Of a DNA stretch of 64,000 nt, positions 8,838 through 18,371 are shown piece after piece. This DNA comes from Methylobacterium sp. 77 (GTDB lineage: Bacteria; Pseudomonadota; Alphaproteobacteria; Rhizobiales; Beijerinckiaceae): positions 1,210,011 to 1,274,010 of the forward strand of contig NZ_KB910516.1 of the NCBI RefSeq assembly GCF_000372825.1, read 5' to 3'. Within the stretch, counting starts at the first letter, position 1. Every line of letters begins with the position of its first letter. The notes under the pieces were generated by a model that did not search any database, had not been told where the DNA came from, and was given only the letters and a program-made list of their open reading frames with translations. A program made the position numbers and the translations under genes.

Positions 8838-9317
8838 ATGATGCCAGAGCTGCGCGTCCTGTATTTCGAGGATCTCGAAGTCGGGCTGTCCGAAACCTTG
8901 AACAAGGTCATCGCCTCCTCCGACGTGGTCGGCTTCGCCGAGATCACCGGCGACCGCAATCCGATCCACCTGTCCGAGCACTTCGCGGCGCGCACCCCCT
9001 TCGGCACCCGCATCGCCCATGGCCTCTACACCGCCGGGCTGATCTCGGCCGTGCTAGGCACCCGGCTGCCCGGCCCCGGCGCCATCTACATCAGCCAGAC
9101 CCTGAACTTTCGCGCGCCCGTGCGCATCGGCGACACCGTCCAGGTGACCGTGGAAGTGGCCGAGCTCGTCCCCGAGCGCCGCCGCGCCCGACTGAAATGC
9201 ACCTGCTCGGTGGCGGGAGAAGTCGTCCTCGACGGCGAAGCCCTGGTCAAGGTGCCGACCAAGGAAGAGGCCGACCCGCTGGCGGTGCGCATGGGCGGGC
9301 GTCCCACGGGGGCGTGA
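8838..9317 (+). CDS. MaoC-family enoyl-CoA hydratase
   Basis: This 159-residue single hot-dog domain has the catalytic D-x4-H pair as Asp39 and His44 in TGDRNPIHLSEHFA. It is typical of (R)-specific enoyl-CoA hydratases, which act in polyhydroxybutyrate or crotonyl-CoA metabolism. GGGAGA precedes the first ATG by seven bases. The gene lies just before a SpoU methylase gene on the same strand but 38 bases apart, so a functional link is not implied. Whether it is phaJ- or croR-like cannot be decided here. Confidence 0.85.
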   Translation: MMPELRVLYFEDLEVGLSETLNKVIASSDVVGFAEITGDRNPIHLSEHFAARTPFGTRIAHGLYTAGLISAVLGTRLPGPGAIYISQTLNFRAPVRIGDTVQVTVEVAELVPERRRARLKCTCSVAGEVVLDGEALVKVPTKEEADPLAVRMGGRPTGA

Positions 9318-9355
9318 GCGGCGATCACGCCCTCTCTCCATCAGCGAGAGAGGCC

Positions 9356-10231
9356 ATGCCCGCGTCCCGCGATTCCCTGCCTTCCGTCCGCATGCCGCCC
9401 ATCCCCATCGACGACCCCTCCGATTCCCGCATCGCGGCCTATGCCGCCATGCGGGAGCGCGACCTGATCGGGCGCGAGGGCCGCTTCATCGTGGAGGGGG
9501 AGGTGACCCTGCGGGTGCTGCTCTCGGAGATGGCGCGGTTCCGTCCGGAATCGCTGCTTCTCAGTCATGAGCGCGTGGCGCCCCTCGCCGACGCGATCGC
9601 CGCCCTGCCCGCCTCGGTGCCGGTCTACACGGCCTCGAAGGCGGTGATGAGCGCCATCGCCGGCTTCCCGATCCACCGGGGCGTAATGGCGGTGGGCTTG
9701 CGCGGAGCGCAGGTCCCCTTCGCCCTTCCGCCGTCCCCGGCCCCCGCCCTGGTGGTCGGCCTCGTCGGCCTGACCAACCACGACAATGTCGGAGGCCTGT
9801 TCCGCAACGCCGCCGCGTTCGGCGCCGACGGCGTGCTCCTCGACCCGGCCACCTGCGACCCGCTCTACCGCAAGGCGATCCGCGTCTCGGCCGGCGCGGC
9901 GCTGATCGTGCCGTTCGCGCGGATGGAGGCGGAGGCCATGCTGCATTGTGCCCGGGCGAACGACCTCGTTCCCCTCGCCTTCAGCCCGCGCGGGGAGGAA
10001 GTGCTCGCCGACCTGCCGCCCCTGCCGCGCACGCTGCTGCTGCTCGGCACCGAGGGGCCGGGCCTGTCGCACGGCCTGATGGCGCGGACGCGCACCGTGC
10101 GGATCCCCATGGCACCGGGATTCGATTCGCTGAACGTGGCCACGGCGGGGGCCCTGGCGCTGCACCACTTGGCGATGCACCACCTGGCGATGCAGGCACG
10201 CGACAATCCGCACCCATTGTCCCGTCCGTGA
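9356..10231 (+). CDS. SpoU-family RNA 2'-O-methyltransferase
   Basis: This 291-residue TrmH/SpoU-type enzyme methylates a ribose 2'-OH in rRNA or tRNA using SAM. The three family motifs are present: LTNHDNVGGLFRNAAAFG, LLLLGTEGPGLS and RIPMAPGFDSLNVATAGALA, which form the knotted SAM site. The N-terminal part (RDLIGREGRFIVEGEVTL) resembles a substrate-binding domain. The tail contains a short duplicated HHLAM. An ATG twelve codons in is a possible later start. Target RNA unknown. Confidence 0.88.
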   Translation: MPASRDSLPSVRMPPIPIDDPSDSRIAAYAAMRERDLIGREGRFIVEGEVTLRVLLSEMARFRPESLLLSHERVAPLADAIAALPASVPVYTASKAVMSAIAGFPIHRGVMAVGLRGAQVPFALPPSPAPALVVGLVGLTNHDNVGGLFRNAAAFGADGVLLDPATCDPLYRKAIRVSAGAALIVPFARMEAEAMLHCARANDLVPLAFSPRGEEVLADLPPLPRTLLLLGTEGPGLSHGLMARTRTVRIPMAPGFDSLNVATAGALALHHLAMHHLAMQARDNPHPLSRP

Positions 10232-10412
10232 TGCCGGTCGAGATTAGGCGGCAAGCTAGGCCGGTGCGGAGGAGATTTTCGACGCGGCGACCTTGAGCTT
10301 GGAGTGAATATCGATACCCCTTGCGGCAGGCGCCCTCCTTTCGGAGGGACCCCCCTTCGCACGGGGCCTGTCGCCGAGGGAGTTGAACGCGTTGCTTCAG
10401 TCACGGGATGGC

Positions 10413-11999
10413 ATGCGGACCTTGTCCGGACGCCGCGTCATCGTCGTCGGCGCCGGTCCCGGAGGATTGGCCACGGCGCTGCTCCTCGCTCGCGCCGGCA
10501 TCCACGTCACGATCGTCGAGAAGGACCCGGCCGTCGGCGGCCGGACCAAGACGGTGGAGGCGCCCGGCGGCTACCGCTTCGACATCGGCCCGACCTTCTT
10601 CCTCTATCCGCAGATCCTCGCCGACATCTTCGAGACATGCGGCGAGAGACTCGAGGATCACGTCAAGCTGGAGCGGCTCGACCCGCAATACCATCTCGTC
10701 TTCGAGGGCAAGGACGCGGAGGGCCGGAACGGGGTCTCGGGCGAGATCCGCGCCACCGGCGACATGGACCGCCTCGAGGCGGAGATCGCCCGCATCGCCC
10801 CGGATGACGCCAAGAACGTCAGGAAGTTCTTCGCCGACAATCGGGTCAAGCTGAAATTCTTCAAGCCGGTTTTGGAACAGGCCTTCCACACCCTGCGGGC
10901 CATGGCCTCGCCGGCGATGCTCGCGGCCCTGCCCTATCTCCATCCCGGCCGCAGCGTCGACAAGGACCTTCAGCGCTACTTCAAGGACCCGCGGGTCCGC
11001 CTCGCCTTCGCGTTCCAGACCAAATACCTCGGCATGTCGCCGTTCCGGTGCCCGAGCCTGTTCACGATCCTGTCGTTCCTCGAATACGAGCACGGGGTCT
11101 ACCATCCCGTCGGCGGCTGCGGCGCGGTGTCGGAGGCGATGGCCGGCCTCGCCCGCCGCATGGGCGTGGACATCCGCCTCGACACGTCGGTCGACCGGGT
11201 GATCTTCGAGGGCAAGAAGGCCACCGGCGTGGTCTGCGGGGCCGAGACCCTGAAGGCCGACGCCGTGGTCATCAACGGCGATTTCGCCAAGGTCATCCAG
11301 GATCTGGTGCCGCAGAGTCATCGCCCGCGCTGGCGCGACGCCAAGATCGACAAGGCCCGCCTCTCCTGCTCGACCTTCATGATGTATCTCGGCATCGAAG
11401 GGACGGTGCCGGCGGCTCTGGGCCACCACACCATCTTCCTGTCGGAGGAATACGCCCGCAACATCCGCGAGATCACCGAGGGCACTCTGCCGATGCAGCC
11501 CTCGCTCTACGTCCAGCACGCGGGCTACACCGATGGCGGCATGGCGCCGGCCGGCCATACCAGTCTCTACGTCCTGGTGCCGGTGCCGAACCTGAGATCC
11601 GGGATCGACTGGCCCGCCACCCGCGAGAGCTACCGCCGCCTCGTCCTCGACCGGCTGAAGCTGCTCGGGCTCGACGATATCGAGGACCGCATCCGCTACG
11701 AGCGCATCGTCGACCCGACGCAGTGGCGCGACGATTTCTTCGTGCACGAGGGCGCCACCTTCAACCTCGCCCACGACCTGATGCAGATGCTGTATTTCCG
11801 CCCGCACAACCGCTTCGGGCCGGGGCTCTACCTCGTCGGCGGCGGCACCCATCCGGGTTCGGGCCTGCCGGTGATCTACGAGGGCGCGCGCATCACCGCC
11901 CGCCTGCTGATCGAGGAGCTCTCCGCCGGGCGCGTGAATGCGGAGGCCGCCGGCATCCCCACCACCCAGCCGCTCGCCACGTCGGGCGAGGCTTCGTGA
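10413..11999 (+). CDS. Carotenoid desaturase/oxidase, CrtN/CrtI type (1)
   Basis: This 528-residue FAD enzyme has the dinucleotide-binding motif VVGAGPGGLA (G13, G15, G18), the downstream GGRTKTVEAPGGYRFDIGPTF of phytoene-type desaturases and the C-terminal FAD motif LVGGGTHPGSGLP. It should dehydrogenate or oxidise an acyclic carotenoid, probably a C30 (diapo) one in this type of organism. The ATG at 10413 is used; a TTG ten codons upstream is possible but its ribosome site lies too close. It is the first gene of the pigment cluster and overlaps the DUF2141 gene by GTGA. Confidence 0.88.
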   Translation: MRTLSGRRVIVVGAGPGGLATALLLARAGIHVTIVEKDPAVGGRTKTVEAPGGYRFDIGPTFFLYPQILADIFETCGERLEDHVKLERLDPQYHLVFEGKDAEGRNGVSGEIRATGDMDRLEAEIARIAPDDAKNVRKFFADNRVKLKFFKPVLEQAFHTLRAMASPAMLAALPYLHPGRSVDKDLQRYFKDPRVRLAFAFQTKYLGMSPFRCPSLFTILSFLEYEHGVYHPVGGCGAVSEAMAGLARRMGVDIRLDTSVDRVIFEGKKATGVVCGAETLKADAVVINGDFAKVIQDLVPQSHRPRWRDAKIDKARLSCSTFMMYLGIEGTVPAALGHHTIFLSEEYARNIREITEGTLPMQPSLYVQHAGYTDGGMAPAGHTSLYVLVPVPNLRSGIDWPATRESYRRLVLDRLKLLGLDDIEDRIRYERIVDPTQWRDDFFVHEGATFNLAHDLMQMLYFRPHNRFGPGLYLVGGGTHPGSGLPVIYEGARITARLLIEELSAGRVNAEAAGIPTTQPLATSGEAS

Positions 12000-12424
12000 G
12001 GCGTTTTTTCGCGACCGGCCTGGCGCTGATCCTCGGCCTGGGCCTCGGCCCCGCGCGGGCGGCCACCGTCGAGGTGGTGGTGGACGGGATCGAGCCGGGC
12101 GCCGGCACGGTCTACGTCGCCCTGTGCCAGGGCGGCCTGTCGGAGGCCGAGTGCCGCAACGGCCAGGACGTTCCCGCCACAGGCCGGAGCCAGCGGGTGG
12201 TCCTCACCGGGATCGAACCCGGTGCCTATGCGGTGGCGGCCTACCAGGATCTCAACGGCAACCGCCGCCTCGACCGTACCGGCCTCGGCCTGCCGCTCGA
12301 ACCCTATGGCTTTTCCGGCGAGATGGGACGCGCCCGGCCGGATTTCGCGCGCGCGCGGTTCGTCCTGCGCGAGCCCGGCATCGCCTTGCGGGTGCGCCTC
12401 ACCCGCGCCCTGCCACCCCGCTGA
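11996..12424 (+). CDS. DUF2141 exported protein
   Basis: This 142-residue protein has a signal peptide (VRRFFATGLALILGLGLG, then ARA). The mature part carries the DUF2141 pattern, including YVALCQGGLSEAEC, a GAYAVAAYQDLNGNRRLD segment and an EPYGFSGEMG block. Start is GTG overlapping the stop of the upstream desaturase (GTGA). DUF2141 genes recur in carotenoid clusters of various bacteria, but I know of no proven function. Its placement between a desaturase and an ABC exporter suggests an envelope role in pigment handling. Confidence 0.85.
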   Translation: MRRFFATGLALILGLGLGPARAATVEVVVDGIEPGAGTVYVALCQGGLSEAECRNGQDVPATGRSQRVVLTGIEPGAYAVAAYQDLNGNRRLDRTGLGLPLEPYGFSGEMGRARPDFARARFVLREPGIALRVRLTRALPPR

Positions 12425-12435
12425 CGCCGCCGCCG

Positions 12436-13416
12436 ATGAATCCGGGACGCGAGCCCCTGGTCGCGATCCGGGGCGCCACCCTCGCCTATCGCGGGCATCG
12501 CGTGCTCCGAGGCATCGATTGCCGGATCGAGGCGGGCGAGACCCTGGCGCTGCTCGGGCCCAACGGCGCCGGCAAGAGCTCGCTCATGCGCCTCGTGGCC
12601 GGACGCTTGCCGCCGGAGAGCGGCACCGTGCGGATCGCCGGCGCCGACCCGTTCCGCGAGCGCGAGGCGCGGCGCGCCATCGGCTGGGTGCCGCAGGAGA
12701 TCGCCCTCTATCCCCGCCTCACCGTGGCCGAGAACCTCTCGGTCTTCGCCCAGCTCTCGGGAATCGGCCGGCGCGAGCGCAAGGCGGCGGTGCAGGCCGC
12801 CCTGGATCTGGCCGATCTCGGCGAGGTGGCGCGGCGCCCGGTCGGCCATCTGTCCGGCGGCTACCAGCGCCGGGCCAACATCGCCGCGAGCCTGATGGCG
12901 CGGCCGCGCCTCGTCCTCCTCGACGAGCCGACGCAAGGGGTGGACCTGCACGCCCGCGCCGCGATCCATGCGGTGCTCGCGCGGCTGCGGGCGCAAGGGG
13001 CCGCCATCCTCATCGCCACCCACGATTTCGCCGAGGCCGAGCGCCTCGCCGACCGGGTCGCCATCCTGGCGGATGGGCGGCTCGTCCATGAAGGCCGCCT
13101 CGCCGCCCTGCTGGAACGCATCCGCGCGGAGGTGCCCGAGCACGAGGTGGCGCTGGCGAGCCCCGCCGATCCCGCGGCCGAGGCGGCCCTGCGCCGGGCG
13201 GGGTTCTCGCCGGTCGATACCGGCCTGACCTGGCGTGCCACGCACAGGGCGGGGCTCGACGGAACCGCGCTCCTCGGCACCCTGAGGATGGAGGGCGTGC
13301 CGGTGGCCGAGATCCGCATCCGCGCGCCGGGCCTGGAGGCGATCTACCGCGAGGCCCTGGACCGCGCCGAGCCGGACCGGCCGATCGACCTCCGCCGGAT
13401 CGGGGCCATGCCATGA
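12436..13416 (+). CDS. ABC exporter ATPase in carotenoid cluster
   Basis: This 326-residue ATPase has Walker A GPNGAGKS (41-48), signature LSGGYQRR (139-146) and Walker B LVLLDEP (159-165). It has a C-terminal extension of about 90 residues seen in ABC-2 export ATPases (drug, polysaccharide or lipid exporters of the CcmA/DrrA class). It overlaps the next gene, the permease, by ATGA, so the two form one exporter. Location inside the pigment cluster suggests a hydrophobic pigment or glycolipid cargo; that is inference. Confidence 0.87.
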   Translation: MNPGREPLVAIRGATLAYRGHRVLRGIDCRIEAGETLALLGPNGAGKSSLMRLVAGRLPPESGTVRIAGADPFREREARRAIGWVPQEIALYPRLTVAENLSVFAQLSGIGRRERKAAVQAALDLADLGEVARRPVGHLSGGYQRRANIAASLMARPRLVLLDEPTQGVDLHARAAIHAVLARLRAQGAAILIATHDFAEAERLADRVAILADGRLVHEGRLAALLERIRAEVPEHEVALASPADPAAEAALRRAGFSPVDTGLTWRATHRAGLDGTALLGTLRMEGVPVAEIRIRAPGLEAIYREALDRAEPDRPIDLRRIGAMP

Positions 13417-14618
13417 TCGCCGCCGCCTTCCGGGTGATGCTGATCAGCCTGCGGCGCGACCGTGCCGCCCTGGTCATGGCCTTCGTCCTGCCGACCGTGA
13501 TCTTCATGATCTTCGCCGCGATCTTCTCCGGCGCCATCGGCGACCGCATCCGCATCCATCTGGGCCTTGCGGATCTCGCCCGCACCGCGACCACCGAGCG
13601 GCTGATGGCGGCCCTGGAGGCCGACCCGTCCCTGCGCATCGAGCGCCTGAGCGCGACCGACCTCGCCGGGGCGACGAGCGCGGTCCGCCGCGGCGAGGTC
13701 GACGTCGCCCTGGTCCTGCGCGGCGATCTCGACGCGCCGGCCACCGGAGCCCCGCCGGAGGCCGGCCAGCCGGTGGTGCTGATCGAGAACCCGGCGAGGG
13801 CGCTCGCCACCCCGATCGCCCTCGGCCAGTTGCAGCGCGTCCTCAACGAGGCCCTGCCCGACGTGGTGCTCGCCCGGATCGTCGCCGACGTCGAGCGCTC
13901 GGGCAAGATCGGGCCGGACGAGCGCGCCTTCCTCACCTCGGCCTTCGCCGAGCAGCGCGCCCGAAAGGAGCCGTTCTCCTTCGCCTCCCTGGTGGAGCGC
14001 CGGAGCACCGCCTCGGGCCGCACCAACGAGCGGGTGAGCTATTACGCCGGCGCCATCACCGCCGTGTTCCTGCTGTTCGCCGCCATGCAGGGGGCGATGT
14101 CTCTCGTCGAGGAGCGGCAATCCGGCCTCGCCGACCGGCTCATGGCCGGCCCCGGCGGGCTGGCCGTGGTGGTGCTGGGCAAATTCCTGTTCCTGGTGAT
14201 CCAGGGCATCGTCCAGGCCGGCCTGATCTTCGCCGCCGCCGCCCTGATCTACGGAGTGGAGATCGGCCCGCACTGGCCGGCCTGGATCGTGACCTCGCTC
14301 CTCGTCTCGGCCATGGCCGCGGGGCTGGCGCTCGCGGCCTGCGCCGCCGCCAACACCCGCCAGCAGGCGCATCTCGCCTCCACCTTCGGCGTGCTCCTGC
14401 TCTCGGCCGTGGGCGGCAGCATGGTGCCCCGCTTCCTGATGCCGCCCTGGCTGCAGCAGGCCGGCTGGCTCACCCCCAACGCCTGGGCGATCGAGGCCTA
14501 TCAGACCGCTCTGGGCGAAGGCTGGGCGGCGGCCCTGCCGGCCTGGGGCGTGATGATCACGATCGCGGCCCTGGGGCTGGTGGCGGCGGTGGGGCTGGTG
14601 GCGCGCCGGGTGGTGTGA
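13413..14618 (+). CDS. ABC-2 type export permease in carotenoid cluster
   Basis: This 401-residue membrane protein has one N-terminal transmembrane segment (about residues 18-40), a large extracytoplasmic domain of roughly 170 residues, then five more segments (from about 210 to the end). This is the layout of ABC-2 exporters of the YhhJ/DrrB kind. ATGA overlap couples it to the ATPase gene. A 269-bp gap follows before the second desaturase. Confidence 0.87.
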   Translation: MIAAAFRVMLISLRRDRAALVMAFVLPTVIFMIFAAIFSGAIGDRIRIHLGLADLARTATTERLMAALEADPSLRIERLSATDLAGATSAVRRGEVDVALVLRGDLDAPATGAPPEAGQPVVLIENPARALATPIALGQLQRVLNEALPDVVLARIVADVERSGKIGPDERAFLTSAFAEQRARKEPFSFASLVERRSTASGRTNERVSYYAGAITAVFLLFAAMQGAMSLVEERQSGLADRLMAGPGGLAVVVLGKFLFLVIQGIVQAGLIFAAAALIYGVEIGPHWPAWIVTSLLVSAMAAGLALAACAAANTRQQAHLASTFGVLLLSAVGGSMVPRFLMPPWLQQAGWLTPNAWAIEAYQTALGEGWAAALPAWGVMITIAALGLVAAVGLVARRVV

Positions 14619-14887
14619 GCGGACCCGCTTCGCGACCGCCGCATGATGGTCCGGCCATCCCCGCCCCCGATCCGATCGTTTCGCACGGGCGCTCGATCGC
14701 CTCGAAACGCTGCCCGACCCGACCGACCGCGTTCTCGGCATCGACCCGGAGGGAACCATCGCGGTCTCCCCGTTTCCTAAAACCGGGAAGAACTGTGCCG
14801 GCGCGACCGGTTAGCGCGTTGACCCCCGGGCGATCCGGTCTAGCTTCACCTCCGAGGCGCGGCATCGGCCGTGCCCGGGGAGTGACG

Positions 14888-16438
14888 ATGAACATGCGGG
14901 TCGGGTCTTCGGTCGCCGTGGTCGGTGCAGGGTTGGGCGGTCTCGCGGCGGCCTGCGTCAGCGCGGCGCGCGGCCACGCGGTGACGGTCTACGACAAGAA
15001 CGACTGGCTCGGCGGCAAGGCGGCGGTGTTGCACGAGGGCGGTTTCCGCTTCGACATGGGTCCGACCATCCTCACCGTGCCGAAGGTGCTGGAGCGGATC
15101 TTCCAGGAGGCCGGGCGCGACATCCACGACTACCTCGACCTTCGCCGCCTCGACCCGCAATGGCGCTGCTTCTTCGACGACGACACCCGTCTCGACCTGA
15201 TGGCCGACGTGCCGACCATGGCCGCCGATATGGAGCGCTTCGCGCCCAATACCGGGGCCGGCGAAGGCTACAAGAAATTCCTCGAGATTTCCGAGCACCT
15301 GCACGACGTCTCGAACAAGTTCTTCTTCTGGAAGCCGGTGGAGGACCTGTTCGACACGATCAACATCCGCGCCAACATGAATCCCGGCACCCTGCGGGAC
15401 GTGCTGTCCCTGCGCATGGGGACCTCGGTGGCCGGCACCATCCGCTCGAAGGTGAAGGATGCCCGCCTCGCGCAGATGCTCGACCATTTCGTGCAATATG
15501 TCGGCTCGTCCCCCTACGGCGCGCCGGCCGTGCTCTGCGCCATCGCCCATATGCAGACGGCCGAGGGGGTCTGGTACCCGATGGGCGGCACCCGCGCCGT
15601 GGCGGAGGCGCTGACGAAACTCGCCGGCGAGCTCGGCGCGACCCTGCGACCGAACGAGGAGGTCACCGGCCTCGCCATCGAGAAGGGCACGGTCAAGGGC
15701 GTGCGGACCGTGTCCGGCATCACCCCGTTCGACGCGGTGATCTCGAATATGGATTCGGTGCGGACCTACCGCGAACTCGTCGGCGGGGATGTCGGCAAGG
15801 CCTACGAGAAGAAGAGCTTCGAGCCGGCCTGTTCGGGCGTGGTGCTCTATCTCGGTCTGAACAAGCGCTACGAGCACCTGAACCACCACGATTTCGTCTT
15901 CTCGCGCGATCCCGAGGAGGAGTTCGACTACATCTACCACAAGGGCGAGCCCGCCCCGGACCCGACCGCCTATCTCGCCGCCCCCTCCTCCACCGACCCG
16001 TCGGTGGCGCCCGAGGGGGGCGAGGCGCTCTACGTCCTCGTCCACACACCCTATCTCCGGCCGCACCACGACTGGCGGACGATGTTCCCGGCCTACCGCC
16101 AGGTCATCCTCGACAAGCTCAAGCGCACCGGCCACATGCCCGATCTCGAAGAGCGCATCGTCGTCGAGCGTCACCTCACCCCGCAGGACATCCACGACCG
16201 CTACAAGGTCCTGAACGGCGCGATCTACGGCCTCGCCTCGCACGGCAAGTTCATGGGCGCGTTCAAGCCGGGCAACCGCTCGCGGCAGGTGCGCGGGCTG
16301 TACCTGGCCGGCGGCGCGGCCCATCCCGGCCCCGGCATGCCGATGGTGATGATGTCCGGCTGGATCGCCGCCGACGCCCACGATTCCGACACCCGGCAGG
16401 GCGGGGACACCCGTGGCGAGGTGCGGCAGAGCGCGTGA
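14888..16438 (+). CDS. Carotenoid desaturase/oxidase, CrtN/CrtI type (2)
   Basis: This 516-residue FAD enzyme is related to but clearly distinct from the one at 10413. It has VVGAGLGGLA (residues 11-20), GGKAAVLHEGGFRFDMGPTI, and the C-terminal LAGGAAHPGPGMPMVMMSG motif. Having two such enzymes fits a pathway with a desaturation step and an oxidation step, as CrtN and CrtP do for C30 pigments; which is which cannot be told from sequence alone. The GGGGAG site five bases before the ATG supports the start. The stop overlaps the acyltransferase start (GTGA). Confidence 0.88.
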   Translation: MNMRVGSSVAVVGAGLGGLAAACVSAARGHAVTVYDKNDWLGGKAAVLHEGGFRFDMGPTILTVPKVLERIFQEAGRDIHDYLDLRRLDPQWRCFFDDDTRLDLMADVPTMAADMERFAPNTGAGEGYKKFLEISEHLHDVSNKFFFWKPVEDLFDTINIRANMNPGTLRDVLSLRMGTSVAGTIRSKVKDARLAQMLDHFVQYVGSSPYGAPAVLCAIAHMQTAEGVWYPMGGTRAVAEALTKLAGELGATLRPNEEVTGLAIEKGTVKGVRTVSGITPFDAVISNMDSVRTYRELVGGDVGKAYEKKSFEPACSGVVLYLGLNKRYEHLNHHDFVFSRDPEEEFDYIYHKGEPAPDPTAYLAAPSSTDPSVAPEGGEALYVLVHTPYLRPHHDWRTMFPAYRQVILDKLKRTGHMPDLEERIVVERHLTPQDIHDRYKVLNGAIYGLASHGKFMGAFKPGNRSRQVRGLYLAGGAAHPGPGMPMVMMSGWIAADAHDSDTRQGGDTRGEVRQSA

Positions 16439-17241
16439 GCCCGCCGGCTTCCCCGGCCCCGCGCCATTCGCCGCTGATCTGGCGGTTCATGGTCGCGTAT
16501 TTCGACCGCTTCCTGCGTCGGCACATGAACGCGCTCCGGCTCGCCCGCTGGGGCGTTCCGGACGTCGCCGGGCATTCCGGCCCCATCGTCGTCACGCTCA
16601 ACCACCCGGCCTGGTGGGATGCGGCGGTGGTGATCCTGCTGGCCGGCCGCCTGTTTCCCGACCGGACGAGCCACGCCCCGTTCGAGGCGGAGGCCCTCGC
16701 GAAATACGCGGTGTTCTCGCGCATCGGCGCGTTTGCCGTGGACCTCGCCTCGGCCCGCGGCGCGGCGCAGTTCCTCAGGCAGTCCCGCGCCATCCTCGGC
16801 GCGCCCGGACAGATGCTCTGGATCACGGCGCAGGGGCGCTTCGTCGACGTCCGTACCCGGCCGCTCGACCTGCGCGGGGGCGTCGCGCGGCTGCCCGAGA
16901 TCGCGCCCGACGCCCTGTTCGTGCCGCTGGCCCTGGATTACGCCTTCTGGGAGGAGCGCGGCGCCGAGGCCTTCGCCGCGTTCGGCACGCCGGTGCGGGG
17001 CGCCGATCTCCTCGCCCTGCCCCGGCCCGAACGGTTGGCGCGGATGGAGGCCGACCTGACCGCGACCCTCGACCGGCTCTCCGCCGACGTGATCGCCCGC
17101 GAGCCCGGGCGCTTCACCATTCTGACCGCCGGCGGCAAGGGTGTCGGCGGGATCTACGACGGCTGGCGCCGGATGCGGGCCGTCCTCACCGGCCGCCGCT
17201 TCGACCCGGCCCATCGCTCCGAGGGAGACAGGACACCGTGA
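16435..17241 (+). CDS. Lysophospholipid acyltransferase-like protein
   Basis: This 268-residue protein has the acyltransferase H-x4-D motif as NHPAWWD near residue 58 and a later TAQGRFVD block where the glycerol-phosphate-binding motif normally lies. It should transfer a fatty acyl group to a hydroxyl, perhaps to the sugar of a glycosylated carotenoid, as CrtO does in staphyloxanthin synthesis. The start is GTG, overlapping the desaturase stop, and its end overlaps the glycosyltransferase start (GTGA). The first ATG would remove 18 residues. Confidence 0.82.
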   Translation: MSPPASPAPRHSPLIWRFMVAYFDRFLRRHMNALRLARWGVPDVAGHSGPIVVTLNHPAWWDAAVVILLAGRLFPDRTSHAPFEAEALAKYAVFSRIGAFAVDLASARGAAQFLRQSRAILGAPGQMLWITAQGRFVDVRTRPLDLRGGVARLPEIAPDALFVPLALDYAFWEERGAEAFAAFGTPVRGADLLALPRPERLARMEADLTATLDRLSADVIAREPGRFTILTAGGKGVGGIYDGWRRMRAVLTGRRFDPAHRSEGDRTP

Positions 17242-18371
17242 CCCTCGCCCTGGCGCTCGTCGCCCTCGCCTTCGCCCTCCTTCCCGCCTTCCTGGCCTGC
17301 GCGAACCTCATTGCCCTGCGCACGCCCGAGCCGGAGGCCGCGCAGGACGGATTGGTCTCGATCCTGATCCCCGCCCGCAACGAGGAGGGCAGCATCGCGG
17401 CCACGGTCCGAGCGGCGCTGGCGAGCACCGGCATCGCCGTGGAGGTGCTGGTGGGCGACGACCATTCCACCGACGCCACGGCCGCCATCGTCCGCGCCCT
17501 GGCGGAGGCCGATCCACGGGTCCGCCTCGTCTCCGTGCCCGCCCTGCCCGAGGGCTGGACGGGGAAGAACCATGCCTGCGCCGCCCTCGCCGGGGAGGCG
17601 AGGGGCGGCCATCTCCTCTTCCTCGACGCCGACGTCACCCTCTCGCCCGGCACGGCGTCCGGGCTCGTCGCCCATGCCCGCGCCTCGGGGGCCGCCCTGG
17701 TGAGCGCGGTGCCGCGCCAGATCATGGGTAGCGTCGGCGAGCGGCTCACCGTGCCGATGATCAACTTCCTCCTCGTCGGCTACCTGCCCGTGCCGATGAT
17801 GCGCGCCTCGCTCCGCCCCGCCCTCGGCGCCGCCTGCGGCCAGCTCGTCCTCGTCGATCGCTCCGTCTATGGCCGGACCGGCGGACACGGCGCCATCCGG
17901 GGACGCCTGCATGACGGCGTGTTCCTGCCGCGCATCCTGCGCCATGCCGGACATCGCACCGACCTCGTGGCCGGGCACGCGCTCGCCACCTGCCGGATGT
18001 ACACGAGCTTCGCCGAATCCTGGGCCGGGTTCTCGAAGAACGCCCATGAGGGCATGGCGACGCCGCGCGCCCTCCCCGTCTGGACGCTGCTGCTGCTCGC
18101 CGGCCACGTCCTGCCGCTGCTCCTCGTCCTCGCCGCCGCGTTCGGCCTCGCGACACCCAGCGCGGGGTTGGTGGCCCTCGCCGCCCTCGTCGTGTCGCTC
18201 GGCACCCGCGCCGCGATCACCCTCGTCACCGACGAGCCGGCCATCACCATCCTCCTCCACCCGCTCGGCGTGGCGGTGGCGCTGGCGATCCAGTGGAACG
18301 TCCTGCTGGCGCCGAGGCGCGCAGGCGCGGCGGTGTGGAAGGGGCGCAGCTATCCGGTCAAGGGCATGTGA
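17238..18371 (+). CDS. CrtQ-like family 2 glycosyltransferase
   Basis: This 377-residue membrane-bound GT2 enzyme has an N-terminal transmembrane segment, the nucleotide-sugar site (SILIPARNEEGSIAAT, VGDDHSTD), GWTGKNHACAALAGEA, and the metal-binding FLDADVTL. Three hydrophobic segments close the protein. The GWTGKNHA block is characteristic of CrtQ and hopanoid/carotenoid glycosyltransferases. It probably glycosylates an apocarotenoid acid or alcohol. GTG start overlaps the acyltransferase stop. Last gene of the cluster. Confidence 0.87.
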   Translation: MTLALALVALAFALLPAFLACANLIALRTPEPEAAQDGLVSILIPARNEEGSIAATVRAALASTGIAVEVLVGDDHSTDATAAIVRALAEADPRVRLVSVPALPEGWTGKNHACAALAGEARGGHLLFLDADVTLSPGTASGLVAHARASGAALVSAVPRQIMGSVGERLTVPMINFLLVGYLPVPMMRASLRPALGAACGQLVLVDRSVYGRTGGHGAIRGRLHDGVFLPRILRHAGHRTDLVAGHALATCRMYTSFAESWAGFSKNAHEGMATPRALPVWTLLLLAGHVLPLLLVLAAAFGLATPSAGLVALAALVVSLGTRAAITLVTDEPAITILLHPLGVAVALAIQWNVLLAPRRAGAAVWKGRSYPVKGM

